Of a DNA stretch of 64,000 nucleotides, positions 56,690 through 64,000 are shown in pieces. The notes under the pieces were generated by a model. It did no database searches. It worked only from the letters and a program-made list of their open reading frames with translations, and was not told the DNA's origin. The DNA is from Rana temporaria (taxonomy: Eukaryota > Chordata > Amphibia > Anura > Ranidae). Where the stretch lies: contig NC_053494.1 in assembly GCF_905171775.1 (NCBI RefSeq), positions 159,266,456-159,330,455 of the forward strand, read 5' to 3'. Each line of letters starts with the position of its first letter. The stretch's first letter is position 1. Both the position numbers and the translations under genes were made by a program.

Positions 56690-57090
56690 GAGATGGGGTG
56701 CGCCACAGGGATATTTGGGGTGGGGGGTGTAAAGAGTGGTGATTTAGGGGGATTTGTGTTGGCAGGGGGGATGGTAGAATATGATTTGTGCTGGGGGGGG
56801 GGGGGGTTTGTGCTGGGAGGGGGATTTGAAGTGGGGGGGTGTACTAGGAGGGGAAAATTTAGGGGTAGAGGACTTAGGGTGCTAGGAGGGATTCATTTTT
56901 GGGGGGAGGGCATTTGAGCTGGGGGGATGAGGGGGGCAAATATTTGAGCTGAGAAGGGGATTTTAGCAGGGGGTGTATTTGTACTGGGAGGATGGGGGTT
57001 TATGCTTAGGGGGATTAGTGCTCAATGGTTTTGTGAGTGAAGTTTTGCTGGTACAAAATGATCGTACATTTCGGGGGGGGGGGGGCGCAG
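56690..57090 (+). repeat. G-rich low-complexity tract
   Basis: Many runs of 4-14 G (ggggggattt, gctgggggggg, tttcggggggg) on the + strand, separated by short A/T. Potential quadruplex region. Open frames here are compositional. Confidence 0.8.
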
Positions 57091-57281
57091 TTTGGCATGT
57101 TGGACCTGGGCTCTAGATGAACTTGTCCTGGCACTGGTCCAAACATTGAATACAGAATTACAGAATTTCAAACGCCTGGCATTGCCACAACCACAAAAAC
57201 ACTACCTTGTAGTGTTTTTTTCCGGATAACAATAACAAATGGAATAGTCATAGTTGATTATTTTGTGAGTCAAATCCATTA

Positions 57282-57527
57282 CAACCTTTCTCACTCACGT
57301 TTTAGCGCTAAAAATAGTGCATAAATACCGCCTGAAAAACTCCTGCCCTGCAGTCTCAGTGTGAAAGCCAGAGGGCGGGCGGTATTAGCCCTTATTGCCC
57401 ACTAGCGCACTGCACCGCTAGCGGCCGAATACCACCGCAATTCCGCTGCAATTCCGACAGTATAGTGCCGCTAAAAATAGCACCGCTATACCGTCAGGAC
57501 ACCTCCTACCCCAGTGTGAAAGGGGCC
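57282..57527. mobile_element. MITE with TTTCTCACTCACG...CAGTGTGAAAGGGGCC ends, TSD TTA
   Basis: 246 bp flanked by TTA at 57279-57281 and 57528-57530. Right cap ccagtgtgaaaggggcc. The interior repeats ctagcggccgaat, gcgctaaaaatag and taccgccc words in both orientations. Same cap class as 43858 and 52281. Confidence 0.68.
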
Positions 57528-57726
57528 TTAGTCACAAATCAATATGTGTGGTTTTTCATGGCTAAAAATATACTCAAGCCACCCGAGCCAATCCTTCACC
57601 AAGCGGCGATGCCCAGCTTGAGTCACTGTCAGAGGCAGGCGAACCTTAGTAATCCTTTATGTTACTGGCCGCTTCCTGTATATGGATTCATCGGGTAGTG
57701 TGCGGGTATTCCGTCACTTCCTCAAT

Positions 57727-57779
57727 GCCGCAATGTCTCCTGGGAGCTTTTGTCATTGTTCCCAGGAGACATTGCGGAG
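57727..57779. repeat. Perfect hairpin CCGCAATGTCTCCTGGGA
   Basis: ccgcaatgtctcctggga pairs exactly with tcccaggagacattgcgg (57760 area) across a loop of about 17 bases. Confidence 0.85.
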
Positions 57780-58337
57780 GTCTGCCGCGAGTTATCGCGG
57801 GATTTAGAAAGAACTTGCTTTAAAAAAAAAACATGCGGTTTAGTAATTATGCATATGAGCATATAATTTATTTATTTTTGTTGGTGGGGGAGTGGATCTT
57901 GGGTGGGAGTTCCCACACTTTTTTCCCCAGGACTTGACCCCTGGTGGAAGTGATACACCCCCATTAGGTTGAATGGGTCGTGTACTGCTCACCAAATGCG
58001 ACAGCATTTTTTAGGCAATGTGGCATATTTACACCCATGTTCACTGCATTGTTATTACTTATTAATATTAACAAAATAATAATAGCCAGTTATATTATGT
58101 GCACAACAGGTTGAGTCAGGCTCCCACAACTTCACACCTCCAAAACCCATTTGTTCTTTAATATAATAGATCATCATTAGCATGATATAGGATGTTAAAG
58201 AGGGCCGCCCACTTTGACTTTTACAAGAAAAGTTTTTGCGTATAATTCCTCTATATCTGTTTTAAAGTGTATTTTTTACTGAAGGTAACCTCTTCTTGTG
58301 TATTTTCCCAATGATTTTCTCAGTTTGAATTAGTCTA
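57780..58337. other. Unassigned AT-rich sequence
   Basis: No gene or repeat ends recognised. Confidence 0.35.
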
Positions 58338-58345
58338 GCCTAGGC

Positions 58346-58862
58346 TAGGGTGACCAGACATCCCCGGTTTCCAGGGACAGTCCCCGGATTGACCACACTG
58401 TCCCCAGACCAAGTCTGTCCCTGGTTTTGTCCCCGGATTGGATTTGAACAGGGGCTGGGGCAATTTCAAAGACAGTCAGTGCAGAATTAAAAAAATCTGA
58501 ATTACACACCCCTGCTCCGCCGCTTCTACTAGCTTAGGGGAGTGTATTTTTTCCATTATCTGTGCCCCTTTCTGATGATTATGTGGTGGTCAGAGCAGAG
58601 GGAATATTTGTTCAGTTTCGGGTGCATGCCCATTCAGCTCCACTAGCATTTTCTTCTGCCTTGGCTCAAGTCCCATCCAGCCGCCTGCCTGCTTATCTCC
58701 TTGCCTTCCCTGGTGAAAGACAAGGCCAGAGAGTAAGACTTGACAGGCTGTGAGGCGGGCGTCGGTGGCGGTTATGGGCAGAGAGTCACTGATTGCCACC
58801 ATTACTATTAAAAAAAATAATAATATGTCCCCGGATTTCAGTTTAAAAATCTGGTCACCTTA
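58346..58862. mobile_element. hAT-type element, 8-bp TSD GCCTAGGC, uninterrupted
   Basis: 517 bp. Starts tagggtgaccagacatcccc and ends aatctggtcacctta. TSD gcctaggc at 58338-58345 and 58863-58870. It is the sister of 1908-2904 and serves as empty-site control for the cap insertion there. Confidence 0.92.
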
Positions 58863-58870
58863 GCCTAGGC

Positions 58871-59259
58871 CTTTAATTCAGCGGTTACAGTAACAACTGA
58901 GACCCAGTGGTACATCTCTATAGCAGCCCCAGGCACATCAATTGATAGACCACCAGCTTTTAGGCCCATTCATATTCAGATAGATGTTGTTGTGGCTGTG
59001 TATTTTTTGTCTCACTGATTGTGCCCATGCATTTTCATTAGGCCCATAATGCATGTCCATGTGCCAAAATACCTGCTTCCTTTATCCTCCCGATTGTGGA
59101 GATAGGTGAGGAATGCAGTGTGTGAATACAAAGCCTTGGAACCTCCAGTGGTTTGGATGTCAATAATCTCTTGTTGTGTAAACCATGGGGATTTGCGCCC
59201 CACCGTTGGTGGTGTTAGTTCTTTTGGTCGTGGGCACTGCAGTCTGTGTCCTAATAGAC
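58871..59259. other. Unassigned sequence
   Basis: No exon found. Nothing further can be supported. Confidence 0.35.
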
Positions 59260-59262
59260 TAA

Positions 59263-59833
59263 GGCCTCGTACACACGACCGAGGAACTCGTCGGAAAAGA
59301 CACATCGTTTTCCTCGACGAGTTCCTTGTTAGGCTTGTCGAGAAACTTGACAAGCTTGCTTTGCGTACACACTGTCAAGACCAAATCCCCTCGTTCTCAA
59401 ACGCGGTGACGTACCACACATACATCGGCAGGGGAAGTTTGATTCCACTGGTACAACCCTTGGGGCTGCTTTTGCTAATCTCATGTTACTGCATGTTAAG
59501 TAAAAGTTTGGTAAGAGACGATTCGCATTTTTCAGTCTGTTACAGCGTGACAAATGTGCTATTTCCATTACAAACGCTACTTTTACCGAAGGTGCGCTCC
59601 CGTCTCATACTTTATTCTGAGCATGCGCGGGTTTCTTAGCATACACACGCTCGCGTTGCTCGTCGAAAACCAGCCCGACGAGGAACACGACGAGGAAATC
59701 GAGACTCCCGTCGAGTTCCTCGACAGTTTCCTCGATAAAAAACGTACACACGACCGGTTTCCTCGGCAAAAAAGCTCTCCGACCAAGTTTCTTGATGGAT
59801 TCCATCGAGGAAAACGGTCTCGTGTACGAGGTC
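59263..59833. mobile_element. Cap element, CTCGTCGAG words, TSD TAA
   Basis: 571 bp. Starts ggcctcgtacacacgaccg and ends tctcgtgtacgaggtc, with TAA at 59260-59262 and 59834-59836. Core aacgcggtgacgtaccacac and ttctgagcatgcgcgg. Sister of 29027-29636. Confidence 0.9.
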
Positions 59834-59836
59834 TAA

Positions 59837-60272
59837 TGCCGCATACACACCATCACTTTATGTGATGAAAAAAAACGACATTTTCTGTGAAGTAAAAAAT
59901 GACGTTTTTGAAAGTTCAATTTTCAAAGACGAAGTTGCATACACACCATCGTTTTTCTCACAATGCTCTAGCAAAGCGAGGTTACGTTCACCACGTTTTT
60001 CCATTGAAGCTCGCTTCATAAGTAGCTTCTGGGCATGCGCGGGTGAAAAAACGTCGTTTTAAACGACGTTTTTGCTACACACGGTCAATTTCTGTGAAGT
60101 AAAAAGTGCACTTTTGAAAAACGACACATAAAATTGAAGCATGCTTCAATTTTTTTTGGTCGTTTTTTAGAAGACATAAAACGACGTTTTCACCCACACA
60201 CGGTCAATTAAAGTGACGTTTTTAAAAACGTCATTTTTTTTCATCACATAAAGTGATGGTGTGTACGGGGCA
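59837..60272. mobile_element. Cap element abutting the previous one, TSD TAA/TTA
   Basis: 436 bp, starting tgccgcatacacaccatcac immediately after the TAA that ends the previous element, and ending atggtgtgtacggggca before TTA (60273-60275). AAAACGACGTTTT words as in 2338 and 48238. Confidence 0.9.
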
Positions 60273-60389
60273 TTACAGTGCCTGTTTCAACACACTGCAA
60301 AGAAGTGCATGTGCTCTTCATTGATAAACTGGGAGAGACACTTACAATGTCGACTGCAAAGGTGCTCGCCTCCAGGAACTTAAATTGGG

Positions 60390-60916
60390 TGGCCACACGC
60401 TCTGCTACAACGTAGTAACTATTAGTTTAATTAGTAACTATTAATCCATATTACAAATATGCATAAAATCACATAGAGCAGGAATACAGATAGGAGGAAT
60501 GGTAATGCATTTCACGCCCAATGGTGCTTATTCATAACATAAAATTAACATGACTATCTGCCTCCTATATAGTCCTAAATGACCATATATGTAATATATG
60601 TAGGAACCACTAATCGTCTGTTAACTCCTTGGGAGAAAAAAACAATGATAAAAGCAGAGCCTACAACCATACAACCAGTGCCCCAATCCACCATAGAATA
60701 CTTGATACAAAATGACGCTGAAACAAAAATGCATACTAAATGAGAGAGTAAAAAGGAAATGGAACAAAATAAAAAATTAAACAATGAAAAGAACAAAAAA
60801 GTATCAAATATATCTTTAGATATATCTTTAGATATCTATAGATTATATAGATATCTATAGATATATTTTTATATAGATATATCTCTCTCTCTATGTGTAT
60901 ATATATATATATATAT

Positions 60917-60968
<52 letters not shown>

Positions 60969-61280
60969 GAGAGATATCCAAAAAAAAAATAGAAAAAAGT
61001 TAAAAAAAGGGGAAAAAAAGGATAACAGGATAAATAATAAAAAGAATATTCAAAGGAAATGGTAAACAAATAATCAAAAATGTATTTTCTTTTTTTATCA
61101 ATTAAACGTTTTTTTAAACCAAACATTGCGAACTTTGGTTTAAAAAAACTCATGCCGTTGTGAAGTGTGTTAACATTCCTCCTATCTGTATTCCAGCTCT
61201 ATGTGCTGTGTGCTTTTATGCATATTTGTGATTTGGATTGATAAAGTTACTACATTTCAGCAGTGTGTGAGCCCATCCAT
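60390..61280. mobile_element. 890-bp foldback with about 90-bp arms around microsatellites
   Basis: Left arm about 60390-60505 (caacgtagtaac, atatgcataaaatcacatag, gcaggaatacagataggagg) and right arm about 61167-61280 in reverse complement (cctcctatctgtattcc, gcttttatgcatatttgtg). Between lie AT-rich sequence and (TA)n/(GA)n. Complementarity extends outward through cacacgctctgctac and tttcagcagtgtgtg. Confidence 0.7.
60898..60963. repeat. (TA)n then (GA)n microsatellite
   Basis: About 11 TA units followed by about 22 GA units at the centre of the foldback. Confidence 0.97.
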
Positions 61281-61384
61281 TTCACTTGAATGTGTTCTTT
61301 ATTACATTGTGCTAAGGGACTGGTGTGCTAATTTGGTTTGTGCATGCGCATTGGGCTGCCATTGAAAATTGATAGAAATGCAGC

Positions 61385-61640
61385 AAAGCACGTATACACC
61401 ATGGGGTTTATTTACTAAAGGCGAATCCACTTTGCACTACATGTGCGCTGCAAGTGCACTTGGAATTGCAGTGGCTGTAGATCTGAGGGGGACATGCAAG
61501 GAAAATAAAAAACAGCATTTTTGCTTGTACATGATAAAATCAGCAGAGCTTCCCCTCATTTCAGATCTTCCCCTTGGATCTACTTGCAGTGCACTTGTAG
61601 TGCAAAGTGGATTTGCCTTTAGTAAATCAACTCCCACGTG
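61385..61640. mobile_element. Palindromic repeat, GGTTTATTTACTAAAGGC ends
   Basis: ggggtttatttactaaaggc then gaatccactttgcactac at the left; gtagtgcaaagtggatttgc then ctttagtaaatcaactcc at the right. Arms of about 38 bp pair with few mismatches. A fragment of the same end occurs at 41300-41338. Confidence 0.8.
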
Positions 61641-62369
61641 TTGTTGTACCACGCATAATGCTCACACAAAAGTTTGAAGGCAGCTTAAAAGAACACAAAT
61701 GGATGAGCTGATACTGTATTGTGCGAACGCTTTTTTTTTTATTTATTTTTTACTGGTTCGGATCTTTTTTAGACTTGACATGATTAGGAGAAGGTAATTA
61801 GTATTTTTAACATGTAACCAATTTGTTCAAAACATAAACTTTTTTATTTATGTATTTCTTTTTATTTTTCTTAATCATTGATCAATGGCTAAAAAAAAAA
61901 AAATACAAAAATAGCATTTGCCACATTTCTTTAAACAAAACCACTGCCATTAGTGTGGTGCTCCCTTAAAAGGCAATGTATAAAAAAAAAAAAAAAGGAA
62001 ATATAATCACACTCAAAATATCCAACATGTTATTAATATTATTATTGATAAAATATTGGCTATTTTGAGTGCAGCTATATTCCCTTTTTTCTTTCCTTTT
62101 CAGTCTTTCTTGATATGTTGCTTAATAGTAGTTGTCACAAATTGCACTAGGATTCTGTTATGTGCCCGATATAGATGCCAATAATGCTTTGCTGAGTATT
62201 TTTTAAATGACTCCTCTTAAAAGAATAGCCATCATACATACTTTTGTATACCATTAATACATGTCCATGATTTATAGTTAATCATACTTCGCCTCATAAT
62301 GGTTATCTATTACCGTACAGAGATATAATTATTATATTTCATATAAAACAATAATTAGGATTAGATAAT
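61641..62369. other. Unassigned AT-rich sequence
   Basis: Homopolymer A and T runs, including a short T/A run near 61980-61995. No gene recognised. Confidence 0.35.
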
Positions 62370-63110
62370 TGATGTTTAAATCACTGAGCCTTTGCCAAAT
62401 TACAGAAAGTTGGCCGTTCTCTCCAGAAGGGGGCAGCAGCCTCAATAAATTGAGTCTCAATTTGTATCACAATTCTCGAGCAACGTCGTACATCCATCCA
62501 TGGAAGGTTTATGTTTGTTTCAGCTTATTCGTACGCTTATTATTTCATCTTAAACCTTCTACTGCTCTGTATACATATCACACACGGTTTAATCACAGCA
62601 GAGATCTTTTGTTTCCATTCTCAGCATTAAACTCGTAAACATTGCGTTTATGCAAAACTGCTCCGGGGAATCAAATGGCTGAGAGTTATTTAGTGCAAAT
62701 GTTCCAATTGATTTAAAACAGCGGCACTGCCACCACGGGCTGATAAAAGTAGGAATTTACATAGATAGCAGTGGGAGCAATGCATCACACAAATAAGAAG
62801 CTAATAGGACAATACATTAGTCTGTTGGGATGCGGTGTTAAAGCGGCACTTAAAGAAATGATGTGTTTTACAGCTGATCGGCTCTGTATTCCCAGTATGA
62901 AGAGCTGCACTCCTAATGAAGTGTCAGTGCTGGACTTGTGTCAGCATCTGGGCTCAAGCCAAAGGCCTAGGCAGCAGCCAGGGACCTACAAGCTGGATGT
63001 GAAACCACATGCTGTAAAGCAGCAATCCCTGTGGAACTGATTGGTCTAGGTGACGGCGAGGCAATTATCAGAGCTTGCTGGGAAAGGCTGCTGTCATTTT
63101 CCCATCATAT
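62370..63110. other. Repeat-poor stretch, candidate conserved non-coding DNA
   Basis: Balanced base composition, no transposon ends and no splice-bounded PDE11A exon. It contains ccagaagggggcag at 62423-62436, a near-consensus CTCF core. Its function is not known from sequence. Confidence 0.35.
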
Positions 63111-63289
63111 AAAAGAAATTACTGCATAATATGCATATACTGTAGATAAGGCTACTGTTTATTCTGTGATATAGAGGCTCATCCAATGATGCAATCAAGT
63201 AGGTGAATCCATACACACAAACTGTATTTCGTTATCTAAATCATACTTATCTTACTCATATAGTACAGAACACAGGCTGAATATTCATA

Positions 63290-63485
63290 TAGCTAGATTC
63301 AGAGAGACTTAGGCTGGCGTATCAGTAGATATGCCAGCCTAAGTCTGAATTTGCGTCGGCGCTAATTTAAGCGTAGTCTGGTAAACAGATACGCTTAAAT
63401 TAGGCTCAGATACGAGCGGCATAAGTGTCTTACACCGTCGTATCCTAAAGTGTAATTTTTAGGCTGACCGCTAGGTGGCGCTTCC
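63290..63485 (-). mobile_element. Family A fragment (right end, reverse)
   Basis: Starts atagctagattcagagagac and runs through the right double hairpin to accgctaggtggcgcttcc at 63467-63485, where it stops abruptly and a GC-rich different sequence begins. Confidence 0.75.
63467..63485 (+). promoter_or_regulatory. CTCF-like motif in family A fragment 8
   Basis: accgctaggtggcgcttcc on the plus strand, at the very edge of the surviving fragment. Confidence 0.4.
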
Positions 63486-64000
63486 ATTGCGGCAGGGGAG
63501 GGCTGGCAGCCTTAGGCCTGGGGGGCAAGTCAAGTGGCCCATTGAACTGCCGAAATCAGCTCACCATCCATGGCCCATCTGTTTTTTCAATGCAACCTCA
63601 CCAGTGCCTATAAGTGCAATCAAATCCAGTGCCCATCAAGGCAGCCTGATCACTGGGACAGGTTACATGGGGTCTATGTGGGGGGGAATGATGGGGGTCA
63701 GCTAGGGGTGTCAGGGTCTCTCACCAAAGTGATCTCAGTTCAGCAGGTCCTTGCACGCCACGGCCTCCTGGGGGGGTAATGCTCCTGGTCCTGGGGTCAA
63801 GTTGCAGCCAGCGCCCAGTCCTGCAGCACTGCGTCCCTACTACCTGGCATTCCCTGCCTCTGTCTGTTGTAGTTTCCTATGCGCTGCTCTGTTTTCCACC
63901 CACTGGGAGCTTGAGCGTGGACTACAACTCCTAGAATGCAACAGCTAGTGGTCAGCCCGACTTCCAAGACCAGAATAAAAAATAAATGGTAGCAGGCATT
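63486..64000. other. GC-rich unassigned sequence at window end
   Basis: Opens cattgcggcaggggagggctggcagcc, possibly a hAT-like terminus (ggcaggggagggctggc) whose partner would lie beyond the window. Includes cagtgcctataagtgcaatc and cagtgcccatcaaggcag words like the 39290 minisatellite. No gene. Confidence 0.35.

Noticed and set aside
43282..64000. Search for the next PDE11A exon
   Set aside because: No splice-bounded segment matching the expected catalytic helices was found on reading; an exon missed by eye cannot be excluded.
1..64000. tRNA, rRNA or snRNA genes
   Set aside because: No cloverleaf-compatible sequence with A and B boxes, and no rRNA or snRNA landmarks were seen by eye. A covariance-model scan would settle it.
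1..64000. Endogenous retrovirus
   Set aside because: No paired long terminal repeats, primer-binding site, or gag/pol/env-like frames were identified.

Overview
This is vertebrate nuclear DNA, most likely from an anuran amphibian and probably a true frog (ranid). The evidence is an intron-exon gene with GT-AG splice sites, coding exons nearly identical to tetrapod PDE11A, no operon-like gene packing, and a heavy load of small palindromic DNA transposons whose ends read like GTACACACGATCGG, which I associate with ranid genomes. The species call is recognition, not proof.

The only host gene I can support is PDE11A, the dual cAMP/cGMP phosphodiesterase 11A, on the + strand. Four consecutive internal exons lie at 15602-15748, 15872-15979, 34333-34442 and 43191-43281. 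They encode 152 continuous residues of the HD-type catalytic domain, including the HNWRHA and HDLDHRGTNN metal-site signatures. The introns are about 0.12, 18.4 and 8.7 kb. No earlier exon (GAF domains) or later exon was recognised in the flanks, so the rest of the window reads as intronic sequence.

Almost everything else is mobile or repeated DNA, much of it nested, with target-site duplications (TSDs) still readable. hAT-type elements with 8-bp TSDs are at 1908-2904, 7772-8619, 14815-15179, 17042-18981, 18359-18639, 49954-50247 and 58346-58862. PiggyBac-type elements flanked by TTAA are at 41363-42721 and 54302-55182. A Tc1 fragment (19231-21185) is split by a second TA-target element. LINE reverse-transcriptase remnants are at about 9955-10485, 24375-25190 and 46883-47290, with a LINE-like tail at 34141-34280.

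About nineteen 'cap elements' share the terminal sequence G-GCC(C/T)CGTACACACGA(T/C)CG and a 3-bp TTA/TAA/TGA TSD, as in the PIF/Harbinger style. Their arms are built from a short word repeated in both orientations, and that word differs between subfamilies. Eight copies or fragments of a roughly 720-bp GC-rich family ('family A') carry a conserved CTCF-like word.

Simple-sequence features include a homopurine block of about 880 bp, (TA)n, (GA)n and (GGT)n tracts, and several minisatellites. A few repeat-poor stretches (26035-26330, 33530-33960, 37960-38570, 62370-63110) are candidates for conserved non-coding elements. The most notable observations are the constant-cap, variable-word, constant-core design of the cap elements; the CTCF-like site carried by family A; near-consensus 5' splice sites inside several unrelated repeat families; and four places where a second repeat copy in this window serves as the empty-site control for an insertion.
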